A stretch of 64,000 nucleotides of DNA from Drosophila persimilis (Eukaryota > Arthropoda > Insecta > Diptera > Drosophilidae): the NCBI RefSeq assembly GCF_003286085.1, contig NW_020825288.1:23374001-23438000 (forward strand), read 5' to 3'. This document shows, piece after piece, positions 48,991 through 60,112 of this stretch. Under the pieces are notes generated by a model. That model saw only the letters and a program-made list of their open reading frames with translations. It did no database searches and was not told the DNA's origin. Each line of letters starts with the position of its first letter. Within the stretch, counting starts at the first letter, position 1. A program made the position numbers and the translations under genes.

Positions 48991-49738
48991 TTCTAGGTCC
49001 CGAAGTCTCAAAGCGGAGGCGTACAGATCGAATGGAATATCTTCAATATGGTCAATAGTTTATAACAGTGGGGGGAAGGATTTAAGGATTTCAGAACAGT
49101 TCAAAAACAACAACAATAACCACAAAACTCTTGTCAGGGAAACTTGAATGGAGCATACGAGTAGGACCATACATATGCCGCGTGCTCTTCTAGGACATTC
49201 TCTTTTGCGGCCCGAACAATACATCATCTAGCTCTACTGAAAAAATTGCCACCCTCAACTGGTGAGATCTCCTACCATCACTCCTTCGTGGTTTACTTAG
49301 TAGAATCTAGAATCGGGAAGCAGCCTGTCTATTTCAATTTCTTAAGGTGATTGCTTTGGACCCTGGGTCTCATCATTCTTTGCTCAACTGTCAGTCAGTT
49401 TTTGAGCAAAAAGAATTGAAAGTTAACACAGTGGCTATTGTTGATGGATTGTTGATTTTATGTTCTTTATAGATACTATAGCAACCAAGGAAGGGCTCCA
49501 CTCGAGTAATCGATCCCTTAGAATATGTCCGTTTTTCCTAACAAAACGTTTCCCTGGGTAACAGTTCTGTGGAAACCTGGTTTCCCTTTAAGGCAAACAT
49601 GGATACAAAATAGAAAATCAGAAATACAAATCAGAATAGTCTCTAGCGCCAAGAAAACATACATATACAAACCGGAAATCCTAGAAGTTTTAGAATATTA
49701 TATATATTACCCCCGAGCAGGCCCTATACGCAATAAAG
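48991..49738. other. Intergenic: 5' flank of the CCDC39 homologue
   Basis: About 0.75 kb with no gene. It should include the promoter and leader of the gene starting at 49739; no clear core-promoter word was recognised. Confidence 0.4.
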
Positions 49739-52700
49739 ATGAATGAAACGGACGACATGAAGACGTCATCGCTGAATGACTTCAAGATAGAGGCAATGGC
49801 CTCCATGGGGTGGACAGTGGATGCCGATATACCCATGGCTAATGCCGAAAATCTGGCCATACTGAAGGAGCTGGAGGGCATGAGGCTGCTCAAGCTGGAA
49901 CTGATGCATCACATGAATACGCTGGATGAGCGGGATCAGGCGGTAGTTAGGCACACCAAGAACATTGAGGGAACCATCCAGCAGAATCTGGTAAGTAGAC
50001 GGCAACAGCGCTGCAAATATAACCAAATACTCTGCTCCCTTGCAGACGCTGTACAGTTCGATGCAGAAGGATGTGGTCAGGGAGGCGCATAAGGTTCAAC
50101 TGGTTATACTGGAGCATAACAAGATCAAAGAGGATCTGCGCAAGACGCAGAAGGAGCTCGAAGAGTACACCGAATATGCAGAGTTCACTCAGCGCAAGAT
50201 CTGCCTAAACAAACGGGAGATCGATGAGCTGACATCCCGCATCAAGAGCGCCAAGACCACGCTGCTGGAGTGGACGGAGGCCATGGAGGACGGCAACAAG
50301 GGCTACCAGTTGATCGAGAAGTACTATCTGGACGATCAGCAGAAGGCCCGAGAGCTGAACACGAAGCGCCAGCAGCTCCAGGCGGACATTGACAAGCGTC
50401 GCAAGTTGGTCGTCCAATTATACGACGAGCAGAACACCCTGGAGAAGAACCTGGAGCGGACGGCGTGCCTTTATAGGGCTGCCCACCTGGAGCGCCGTCA
50501 GATGGTGGACACCTGGAAGAACGCTGTCAACCAGATGACCCAGCGCGAGTATGACATCCAGCGCAGCGAGTCGGAATGCGCCATGCTGATGGAGGAGGCG
50601 GCCGTCGTTACCCAGAAGTACAAGGAGCAGGACCAGCAGTTGGACGAGGTCATCGAAAACAATCGCCAGGTGGAGTACGCGATCGAGGGTCTGAACACCG
50701 AGACATCGGACATGAAGAACATGATCCAGCAAGTTATTGATGCTGCTATACTCAAGGATCGCGAGATCGACTCGCTGCGCAAGGAGCTGGAGAATCTGTC
50801 CAACAGGGTGCACGTGCAGCGCATGGAGAACCGGAACTTGGTCGCACAACGAGAGGCCAAGAAGCAGGAGATCGAGGGCTATTCGCTTGTCCTGGAGAAA
50901 GTAGAGGAGCGCCTGAAGTCAATCGAAAACAAGGCTCTGAATGCCGATCAGCGCCTGAAGATACTCGAGGATATGATGGAGAGCGAGGAGGAGATGCTAA
51001 AGAATCTAGAAAAGGAGCAGCAAAAGGTCAACGATCTACTCTTCCGCACCCAGCGACAGGTGACAGAGCTGCGGGACGAGGAGAAGACCCTCCACATTCA
51101 GAACGAATCCCTCGCGTGCACACTGGCGGCCCTGAAGCGGAGTCAACGCCAAGTCACCCACGAGCTGCAGCGGCAGACCGAGATCCACTACAATCTGTGC
51201 TTCAAGTTTCTGGAAGTTGAGCGAAACTACGCCCTGATGAGCGGCTCCCAGGAGGATCCAGCGGTGGAGGAGCGCAACCTGAAGATCCTGGCCAATTTGG
51301 AGCTCGAATTCGAGAAGCTGCAGCGCCTGATCTCCACCACGGAGGCGCAGAACAAAAAGCTCAATTACAACATGAACAACATGGTCATCCAGTACAACGC
51401 CGACGAGAAGGAGCTGGACATGGGGCGGTTCAAGATCAAGGAGGCGCAGGTCTACTGCGAGGGCACCGTGAAGCGACTTCGCATGAATCGCTTCGAGAAC
51501 TCGGAGCGGATCGTCGAGTTGAATATGGTGAAAATGCGCTGCAGCGACCTGGAGCTCGGCATCAACGGCTGCGACCAGGGCGCGTTTGATTTGGAAAAGC
51601 ATCGCCTCACCTTCCGGCGGGCCATCAAGGACCGGACCGTCGAGCTGCGCAGCCAGGAGGATGTCCTCCAGCTGAAGCGCAAACATCTCAACGAGGAACT
51701 GAGCACCATGAAGGCCGATCTCGGTGAGCGCAAGAAGCATATCGAGGCCATGCGATCGCGGTTCGAGCTCACATCTCGCCTGTTGGGCAAGAACGATGAT
51801 GGCACTCTCGTGACCAGCACCCAGCTGAAGGTGGAGAATGCCCAGAACCGACAGCTGATGGCCGACGAGGGGGATGCCTTAAACAAGAAGGTACTCCAGG
51901 CCGAGCAAGAAGTGACTGCCTTGGAGAATACTTTGCGTCAATTCGATCGCTCAAACAATAAATACCGCAAGACCTTCGAGCCAACAGATGAAAACTCAAG
52001 GGGTAAGTCACCATACCGATCGATAGCACCACCTCTGATCGTCCTAATCTTCATTATCTTAATCTGGCTAGATCGGGAGCGGATCGAAAAGGAGTTGCAG
52101 CTGATAGAGGAAGCCTACGCTCGCGATGTGGCGACTTTGAAGCATCTGCGTTGCAAGAAGCATCGATATGACCAGAAGTTCATGGCCTTGAAGGCCGAGG
52201 AGGATGAACTGCTCACACGCCTCGAACAGGCCAAGAACCAGCGGGCAGAGCACTCCGAGGAGCTGGAAAAGCTGAACCGGGATATGGACGATCAGCGTTC
52301 GAAACTGGAACGGGCCAACCGCGAGATCCGCATGGAGCTGCGAGAGATCAAGCAGCGTCCAATCAGTGACGATTTCCTGGCCAATTTCGAGCGGGACCTC
52401 AACCTGCAGGAGCTGGAGGCGCGCAACTCCAAGGGGCTGAACATGCTGGTGGACATGGCCAATAGCGATGAGAATGGCCCCGAAATCATTGACCTTATAC
52501 TGCAGAAGGGTCTCAAGCTGCCCCAGCACTTGAAGCGCACCCGCAGCTGCGTATCCTGGAAGACTCCCTCGTCGTCGTCCCAGGATGCTGGCTCCTATAT
52601 CAGTGTCTCCGGCAAGGGCTTCCTGGCGGGCATCAGTGCCCGTTCCTCGGCCTCCGATTTGAGTTCCCTCAAGGACGACAGCTCCAACGCCTCTGTCTCG

Positions 52701-52742
52701 GGTGTCAGCATTGTATCCCTCGAGTTTCCCACGCAGAAATGA
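49739..52742 (+). CDS. CCDC39 homologue, axonemal molecular-ruler coiled-coil protein
   Basis: Exons 49739-49990, 50046-52002 and 52072-52742 join in phase to 960 codons (959 residues; human CCDC39 is 941). Almost the whole protein is charged coiled coil, with CCDC39-type segments such as WTVDADIPMANAENLAIL (about residues 25-42), KNIEGTIQQN (about 74-83) and EYTEYAEFTQRK near residue 125. The C-terminus is Ser-rich and not coiled. CCDC39 with CCDC40 forms the 96-nm ruler on doublet microtubules that places inner dynein arms and the nexin-dynein regulatory complex; in flies the role would be in sperm tails and in motile chordotonal cilia. The second intron is only 69 nt, a multiple of three, and has no in-frame stop, so its retention would just insert 23 hydrophobic residues. 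AATAAA lies at 53127-53132. Confidence 0.9.
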
Positions 52743-53912
52743 TTTAATTCCAATTACCTTTCTTTTGTTTTGTTGGTTTTTGAACTATGATATCATAATT
52801 ACGACTATATACATTTGTTTTGGTATTATTTTCTCCGGGCCTGGGCTTCACGTGCTTGGCCATCGAACTGTTTACAAATGGACCGTCCAAACGGAACAGC
52901 AGGGAAAATGCGTTGCCAAAGTGGGCCCAAACAAGAGAGCAGCCATAAAAATAGCACCCCAACAAATCCAATGGGGCTACATAGGTACTATATTTGTTCG
53001 AGTGCCTGTACGAGTATTGGTGTCGCCTAGGGTATGCACATTTCTTACAAGCAACTTCCGATGGATACTCTACTTCACGGCACAAATCCATTCAGATCAT
53101 CAGAATTGGTTTAAGAGTTCATCGCCAATAAATTTAAAGGGACAAATCCATACCTGTATATTCGTAAAAGATAAACATCAACAATATATAGTTTAATATG
53201 GATGCTGAGAATATTGTTCCTAATAATTCAGTCTCTTCTCTAGCTATGAGGACTAAGAACCAGTGGTTATCCCCTGAAAGACTTAAACCCCATAGCAGAG
53301 TCACTAATAGAACCATCTGTCTAAAGTTATAAATTGCGGGTGGCTTTTAAGTAATCTGACAAATCTGACATACATACGAGTATATCATATACACATTGGC
53401 CCCTTGATGCGTTACAAAGACAGCCACAAAGGCAATGAGGCCGCAACAACACAATATATCGGACAGATACTATATCTATATATACTGTCTTTCGAAATAC
53501 GGTGCCCGCCGTAAAGAGAGAGGAGACAGCGAGAATCGGATCGGAACGAAACGGAAATGTTGGAGAGATGTGAGCATGAGTTTTCAGTGTGTTTTCGAAA
53601 TTCTTTCTGTCGATTCGGCGGCGATCAGCACCGGGCATTTCATTATTTTTCATTATTTTGCCCCGCTGGCATCATCGGGGCCGTGAATCGGGCGGAGATC
53701 GCTCGCTGTGATCGGTTGGGCCTGAAAGTTTTTAAAAATTTTCCTTGCAAGTATTTTTAGAAAATATTCTGAAAGAAAAACCGATTGGGCATTCAGTGTT
53801 CGCGTGGTGGCATGGACTCCTGAGGAACCGAAAATCCCCAGAAAAAACCAAACAAAATTTTAAAGATTTGCATAAGACGCGAGTGAGTGACTGAGTGAGT
53901 GTTCGGGTCGCT
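52743..53912. other. 3' UTR of the CCDC39 homologue and 5' flank of the zinc-finger gene
   Basis: About 1.2 kb without a coding gene. AATAAA at 53127-53132 probably ends the upstream transcript. The rest is the promoter and leader of the gene at 53913. It includes a short inverted pair CCCCG/CGGGG around 53660-53680. Confidence 0.4.
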
Positions 53913-55583
53913 ATGTGCTCCACATCGGTGCTGTGTCCACTGTGCGCGGTGCCCAGTTTCGGGAGCATCGATGCACTGCAGCAGCGACTGATCAAAGCGG
54001 CCAACGGCCCCTTGGCTTGTCCCTTCTCCAACTGCAAGGAGCTGTTCCTTGGCCTGGACAAGCTGACGATTCACCTATTCACTCATACCAGTCTGATGAC
54101 CGAAAGTCCTGCTGCCACAACCACAACCACTGCCCCTGTTACCCCGCCAGCAGCCCCAACAACGGCTGCGACTCAGACGCCGACTGCGACTACTGCACCC
54201 AAACGCAGGGGCAAGCGATCGAAGGCAAAGGCTGTAGAGCCGGCGCCCGCTCCACCTCCACCCCCACCAGTGCCCGAGCCGCCGGCCAGCTGCGATATCT
54301 GCGAGTTCAGTTTCCGGAACAACGAGCTGCGGGACATGCATTTCCGGCTGGTGCACGAGAACGGGGATGCAGAAGAGCAGCAGAGGACGGGTCCACAGCC
54401 GGAGAAGGAGCCCCACCAGGAGCCCTACAAGTGCCACCTATGCTCGAAGACGTTCCGCATGAAGGGATCGCTCCGGGTGCACCTCAAAGTGGTGCACATG
54501 ATGGGGGTGCCGTGCTCTAGCCAGAGCGGGAATGGCAGTGCCACTACCAACGGCAGTAATGCTCCCTCGCCGAAGTTAAACATTTGTGACCGCATCCGGC
54601 ACAAGGAGGCGTCGGCCAGTGGCAGTTGCCCCGCCTCCAGCAGCACCAGTTCCCAGCCGTATGCCCTCAGTGGAGCCCTGAGCATGCTGCAGCAGTCGCC
54701 AGCCTCGCCGGAGGCCACCAGCAGCACGCCCAAGGTGTGGGAGTGCGATGTGTGCACCAAGTCCTTCACAACCAAGTATTTCCTGAAGAAGCACAAGCGC
54801 CTACACACCGGGGAGATGCCATACACGTGCGAAATCTGCGCCAGGACATTTACCTTCCAGCAGTCGTACCACAAGCATTTGCTCTACCACAGCGAGGTGA
54901 AGCCGCATGTGTGTGGAGTGTGCGGACGGGCCTTCAAGGAGCTGTCCACGCTGCACAACCACCAACGCATCCACAGCGGCGAAAAACCCTTCAAGTGTGA
55001 GGTGTGCGGTGAGTACAGCTGCAGAATATTGACCTGATCCTCCAAGAGCTAAAAGAAATGTGTGATGTTTTTTTTTACAGGAAAATGCTTCCGCCAGCGG
55101 GTATCCTTTCTAGTCCACACCCGCATCCATACGGGCGTCATGCCCTACAAGTGTGAGCTCTGCCAGAAGACGTTCCGCTACAAGGTGTCGCAGCGCACCC
55201 ACAGATGCCTCAGCGACAACCAGACACCGGAGCAGCTGATCAAGGCATTTCTCGAGGGCAACGAGTCGCCGACACAGCCCTCGCCGGCCAGTGCCGAGAT
55301 TGCGGACATCAATGGCTGTGGTGTGGCGGACCCGGACCAGGAGGCGTTGCTCTCCCAGACCATCGACGACATCGTTGTGGAGCAATGCCAGAAGCTGGGC
55401 ATCTGTGGCGTTGAACCACAGCTTGCGCAGCCAGTGCCCCTGGATGTGGCCGGAATGCACTTCAATGGCAGCAGCTCGCCACTGCAGCAGCTCCAGAATC
55501 TGCGCCTCTATTCCCCGCAGCAAATGGAGATGCCCAGCTCGGATGGGGACATTTTCAAGCGCTTCCTGATGGACGCCACGTAG
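53913..55583 (+). CDS. C2H2 zinc-finger protein, probable transcription factor, 532 residues
   Basis: Exons 53913-55008 and 55081-55583 join in phase (donor GTGAGT, acceptor TTTTTTTTTACAG) to 533 codons. Eight fingers are visible: CPFSNC...HLFTH (about 36-58), CDICEFSF...H after a Pro-rich linker, CHLCSKTF...H, then a Ser/Gly linker, and a C-terminal block of five with CDVCTKSF, CEICARTF, CGVCGRAF, CEVCGKCF and CELCQKTF. The intron splits the seventh finger after its second Cys, and the last ends in H-x-C (C2HC type). TGE(K/M)P linkers join the block, as is usual for DNA binding. Upstream in-frame GTG codons exist; the ATG is chosen. No ZAD is present. The orthologue was not identified, so no symbol is given. 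It converges with atms, with only 201 bp between the stop codons. Confidence 0.9.
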
Positions 55584-55784
55584 GCGGCCGTCCACGAGAT
55601 TTTCTTTTCAATGTTACTGTTTCACTTTAGTGACTCGTCCGTCTTATTGATTTACATTTCGTTATGATCCTTGAATGCCCAACGATAAATCGGAACAGAC
55701 CCGACTTGACTGGGCTTTTACTCCTTGAATATATTTAATATTTACTCATTTATTTTTTTCTATATTTACTTTTTGAAAATATCT

Positions 55785-57583
55785 TCATTCCTCGTCTGAG
55801 GCGCCGCTGCCTGAACTGGAGCCGGAGCCACTGGGCGATCCACTTCTCGAACGGCTGGGCGTACGCGAGCCAGAACCGGAGCGTGAGCGAGAGTGGGATC
55901 GCGCTTTCGAGGGTGAGCGAGAGCGGGAGCCCGCCTTGGAGGGTGTGCGAGAGCGGGAGCCGGATTTGGAACGTGATCTCGAATGCGACCGCGATCTCGA
56001 TCTGGCAGACCCGGCGCCGGACTTCTGGGATCCCGCTGGTGAATTAGTGCGCGATCGGGAGCCACTGGGTGAGCGTGTGCCAGACTTCGAGCGGCTGCTG
56101 GCCCGTGATCCAGAGCCAGACGCAGATCCTGACCCCGAGCTGGAGCCGCTGCGACTGCGAGTTCTAGTCCTGGATCTAGACTGCCGGTCCCGTGCCACCT
56201 GGGCAGGAGAATCGGTGCCCCCGGCTGGCTTGGGAGTAGCAGGCGCAGCTTGTGCAGCCTTCTCTTTCTCTACAGCGGGCGCTGGGGTCGGCTCTTCATC
56301 CACATCCATTTCCTCGTCCACCTGCACCTCCACCTCTTCCTCCTCTCCGGGAACCTCGAGTTGACGCTCGCGATATCGTTGCATACGATGCTCCACGGCC
56401 TCCAACGGGCGATGGTGGACCACCTGTGAGGAGCGAAATTAATTATGATTGTGTAGACCCGAATTATTCTAGCTAGTACTCACCAGCTTCGTATTGTTGG
56501 GCTGCTGGCCGACTTTGACGCGTCGCTTATTGAGACGGACACGGGTCTCCAGCTCATTATAGTAGATGCCATCCTGCCGCATGACAAAGAAGTAGTTCTC
56601 CTCGTAGCCCTTGGAGGCCTTCGTCTTGACATTCCAGTTGTACTCCCGGGCAATCTTGTATTCGTACTCCGCCTCCTCGTTGTACAGTTCGCCGGCAATG
56701 AAGTCGGCGCGACGCTTCTCGAGGGTTTGCTCTGTAGGCAGGAAGTAGGCGACAAACTGTTCGCCACTCTCGTCCATCACACCACGAATCATGGCCTGGG
56801 ACATCTCCTCCAGCTGGGATGGCACGTTCTTGCCTACCGGAGCAGGATCGCTGTCGAAAATGACCTGGGCGCAAGGATACTTCCAGTTGATGAAATCGGG
56901 GAAGACGGGTAGCACCTCCACGGGCACCACATTCGGCTTGGAGTAGTGCTTGGTAATATCGGTCTTTGTATCGAGGAAGGTCTTCTCGATGGCCTTGATT
57001 TGGGCATCGCGATCCAGATAGAGCGTCTCCTCGCGCAGAGATTTCTTGACATTGTAGCCCACCTTGGCTTCGATGTTCTCGAGATTTTGCGGCTGGAAGC
57101 GGGTCTGTTCCGTGGAAATGTACTCGGATTTGCGCAACCAGGACACGGTACGGGAATGTTGGCGGGAACGCACGGAATCCGTGGGCGCCAGGGTCTCTTC
57201 CTCCAGCAGCTTCTCATCGGCAGGATCCAGCAGAGTCATGGAATCCGCCTGATAGAGCTCGCGATTGATCAGGTCCACCGTAACGCCCAGATCATGCTCC
57301 GTCAACACATCGTACTTGAAATTCCTCTCCAGGGACGTGGGATTGTACTGCACGAAACGGTGGCTATCGAAGGGGTATTGTAGAAACTTCAAGTCGAAGG
57401 GTATGTCTGGCAGATTGTTGCCATATTTGACACGGCAAATGATTTCCGATCTGCAAAAAGAAACATTTTAGCTAATTGTTTTGTTTCTGCGATGGCTTTT
57501 TTCACGTACTTGCGTTCCGTTTGCCGTTGCGGACGTTTATCGGCAGTGCTATTTACCACTGAATTGTTGATAGTGGGCGGCAT
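55785..57583 (-). CDS. antimeros (atms), Paf1 subunit of the PAF1 elongation complex
   Basis: Minus-strand exons 57583-57510, 57450-56484 and 56423-55785 join in phase to 560 codons (559 residues). Residues 1-347 are the Paf1 domain: [35 protein letters not shown] and, later, [10 protein letters not shown] and [17 protein letters not shown]. The tail starts with an acidic Glu/Asp stretch and ends with about 140 residues rich in Ser-Arg dipeptides and Ser-Gly. Paf1 binds RNA polymerase II, promotes elongation and supports H2B ubiquitination and H3K4/K36 methylation in the nucleus. The first exon is short (24 codons plus two bases). TTTATT at 55749-55754 is its polyadenylation signal in reverse. 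An inverted copy of the dispersed promoter-motif repeat begins about 90 bp upstream of its start codon. Confidence 0.96.
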
Positions 57584-57669
57584 GTTCGGTTTTCAACTCT
57601 CTTTTGTGTTAAAAATGGATAAAAAACGCTTATAAACTTAAAAAAGAAAATTTTTATTAGCGATAAAAT

Positions 57670-58130
57670 ATACCGTGCAACCCTCAGAAATATACCGAAA
57701 CATACCGTCTCGTTCAAAAATATACCGTAAATATACTGACGAATTCAAGTTCTATATCACATATTCCTTGTTTTTGATATTCCGTGGCTTATTACTAGCT
57801 ACATAGAACATTTAGCCATGCCCACATAGTTTTATCCGATTAATGAATCTATTTTCTAATTGACTAATTTTTTTTAACACAAGCTTTTATTGCATTTTGG
57901 CTAAAAACCAGTCGCAATGTTGCTGGTATTTTAAAACACGATGCGCACAGAGGCCGTTGTATACCCTATTTCGCTAATTTTATATGAAGATCAAAAGTAA
58001 TTTATAAAGACCTTTTCTCAAATCGATATATATACCAAAATATACCATTATATACCAATATACCGTAAAAATACCGTCGGTTCATACCGCCGTCGGTATA
58101 TACCGGGAAGTATATAATATATCGCAAATA
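57670..58130 (-). repeat. Dispersed promoter-motif repeat, copy E, inverted, upstream of atms
   Basis: Read on the minus strand, the words found in copies A-D appear in the same order from about 57900 down to 57670, ending with the GGTATATTT/GAGACGGTATG array and CTGAGGGTTGC. A further array of GGTATATT words (58030-58115) stands at the far side. The orientation relative to atms is the same as that of copies D and A' relative to the promoters they precede. Confidence 0.75.
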
Positions 58131-58580
58131 CTCACCCAGTAGAGAAGTGCAAGAGTGGGATAGTATCGATATCGATACTTACGCGGAATTTAGATTTTGA
58201 ATTAAATTTTAAATCGAGCTGCAAAATATTGTTATATAAATCAATCTGTTTAAATCAATTCGATTAGGATATTTCAATGCTGGCACATTTCAAATGAGTT
58301 AAATCAAATCGATTTTTAATCTAATGCTATATAATAGGTAGGTTTTAAATTCAAGAATGTATACATTTTTTCAGCGCTGTCAATGATAGGATGATGGGAC
58401 TCTTGGAATTTATTCAACATTTGGGCATTTGTTATCTGTTCGTTTTGTATCATCCTAGTCAAAAGTACATTAACAACGCAACAATAATCTTTTAATAAAC
58501 CATATAAATTGCAATAATTAGCAGATCATTTGTTTATTTTTTCCACAATGCCGTGACGCCAGTTTTTTTTAGTGACAAAA
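58131..58580. other. 5' flank of the first secreted-peptide gene, with overlapping DREs
   Basis: Two overlapping DRE palindromes (TATCGATA at 58164-58171 and 58170-58177) lie next to the repeat and may belong to the atms promoter. From 58222 on, the sequence is duplicated at 59322. A 30-bp segment at 58372-58401 is identical to 59460-59489. GTAGGT at about 58339 and the TTTTTTTTAG at 58564-58573 could bound a 5' UTR intron. Confidence 0.45.
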
Positions 58581-59042
58581 ATGCCTCGATTCTTGGCAAA
58601 GGTTTTTATTTGGATAGGACTTTGCGTGGCCTTTCTTCCTGCTGGACTTCCTGTAAACTCTGGAATCTTTCGCCGCCAGAATACCATGATGAAAAATCCT
58701 AACTACATCAGTACGAACAGGTTTTTCGATGAGTTAGCGGATCTTGTGGACATCGGACCATTGCCACCTCCGCATCCAGGATTTCTGATTGATACTGGGG
58801 ACAAGGCTGATGAGGGGACCCCTCGTTAACGGACTGGTAACAATTTTCCCTGTTAGCCTTTTACATTATAGCCCATATATCATAATGATCTGTGAAACGG
58901 CAAAAGTAAATAGTGCCAACCCGACAGATTCCTAAAGCAAATAAACACAAAAGATCGCTAACTAATTGAATTATCGAAAAATATTATTTATTTATTTTTT
59001 TGTGGAACAAAATATTTCTGTCACCTATTTCTTTGTGTATCC
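58222..59042 (+). repeat. Tandem duplication, unit 1
   Basis: Unit of about 0.8 kb, repeated at 59322-60112 in the same orientation, with a start-to-start distance of 1.1 kb. It carries 5' flank, coding region and 3' UTR of the small secreted peptide gene. Confidence 0.85.
58581..58829 (+). CDS. Small secreted peptide, paralogue 1 (82 residues), unknown family
   Basis: The ATG lies eight bases after TTTTTTTTAG, a likely 3' splice site. The 82-residue product has a basic start (MPRFLAK) and a hydrophobic core (VFIWIGLCVAFLPAGLP), a clear signal peptide with cleavage likely around residues 22-27. The mature part is short: GIFRRQNTMMKNPNYISTN, then FFDELADLVD, a proline-rich GPLPPPHPGFLIDTGD and a charged tail. 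An Arg-Arg pair at about residues 31-32 could be a processing site. There are no Cys in the mature part. The polyadenylation signal is AATAAA at 58939-58944. The next gene is its tandem paralogue, 65 of 82 residues identical. I do not recognise the family; a seminal-fluid, immune or other secreted peptide are all open. Confidence 0.8.
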   Translation: MPRFLAKVFIWIGLCVAFLPAGLPVNSGIFRRQNTMMKNPNYISTNRFFDELADLVDIGPLPPPHPGFLIDTGDKADEGTPR

Positions 59043-59321
59043 ACACGCATTTACATTTTTTTTTTTGCATATTCCCATCGTAAAGCGCGCGATTGAAAAT
59101 TGTTTTGAAATAGATGTAAAACTAATTTCATATATACCTACATACATACATATGTATGTATAAATATTTATTTTAGTATATATATTTTTTTTCTTAGATC
59201 GTAATGATATATTTAAATATGTAAATATATCATTATTTTAGTTCAAATCACATTTTTATATGTGATAAATACCTATACATTCAAACAAGTTGGAGACACA
59301 AAATAAAACAGAAACCCAGAA
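59043..59321. other. AT-rich spacer between the tandem peptide units
   Basis: Very AT-rich sequence with ACATACATACATATGTATGTAT and ATATATTT runs; no gene. Confidence 0.6.
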
Positions 59322-60112
59322 CAAAATATTGTTATATAAAACAATATGTTCAAATCAATTTGATTTGGTTATTTCAATGCTGGCACAATTTAAATAAGTT
59401 AAATCAATTCGATTTGCAATCTTATGCTGTATAATAAGTAAGTTTGAAATTCATTTGTACAGCGCTGTCAATGATAGGATGATGGGACTTCTGGAATATA
59501 TTCAACACTTGGGCACCTTTTACCTGTGGGTTATGCTTGCTCCAAGTCGAAAGTACTTTGAAACCTCACCAATAAACTCTTAATAAAAAGCAATAATTAG
59601 CAGATCATTTATTTATTTTTTCCTCAATGCCGTGTCGGTCATATTTTTTTTAGTGACAAAAATGTCTCGATTCTTGGCAAAGGCTTATATTTGGATAGTA
59701 CTTTGCGTAGCCGTTCTTCCTGATGGACTTCCTGCCGACAGTGGAATCTTTCGCCGCCAGAACACTATGATGAAAAATCCTAACTACATTAGTACGAACA
59801 AGTTCTTCGATGAGTTAGTTGATCTTTTGGACATGGGACCATTGCCACCTCCGCATCCAGGATTTCTGATTGATACTGGGGACAACGTTGATAAGGGGAC
59901 CACTCTTTAACAATTTTCCCTGTTAGCCTTTTACATTATAGCCCATATATCATAATGATCTGTGAAACGGCAAAAGTAAATAGTGCCAGCCCGACAGATT
60001 CAAAAAGCAAATAAACACAAAAGATCGCAAAATAATTGAATTAGCAACAAATAATATTTATTTATTTTTTGTGGAAAAAAATATGATTGTCACCTGTTTC
60101 TTTGCGTGTCTG
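59322..60112 (+). repeat. Tandem duplication, unit 2
   Basis: Second copy of the unit at 58222-59042. The 5' flank has diverged, but the first roughly 90 bases of 3' UTR (from about 59912) differ from unit 1 at about one position. Confidence 0.85.
59662..59910 (+). CDS. Small secreted peptide, paralogue 2 (82 residues), unknown family
   Basis: Same length and layout as paralogue 1: signal peptide (MSRFLAKAYIWIVLCVAVLP), then the segment GIFRRQNTMMKNPNYISTN, which is identical, then FFDELVDLLD, the identical GPLPPPHPGFLIDTGD and a changed tail. Seventeen of 82 residues differ, most in the signal peptide, around the cleavage site and in the last eight residues, so the two mature cores look constrained. 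An upstream in-frame extension (MSVIFFLVTK...) runs across the TTTTTTTTAG and is not taken as coding. AATAAA is at 60009-60014. Confidence 0.8.
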   Translation: MSRFLAKAYIWIVLCVAVLPDGLPADSGIFRRQNTMMKNPNYISTNKFFDELVDLLDMGPLPPPHPGFLIDTGDNVDKGTTL

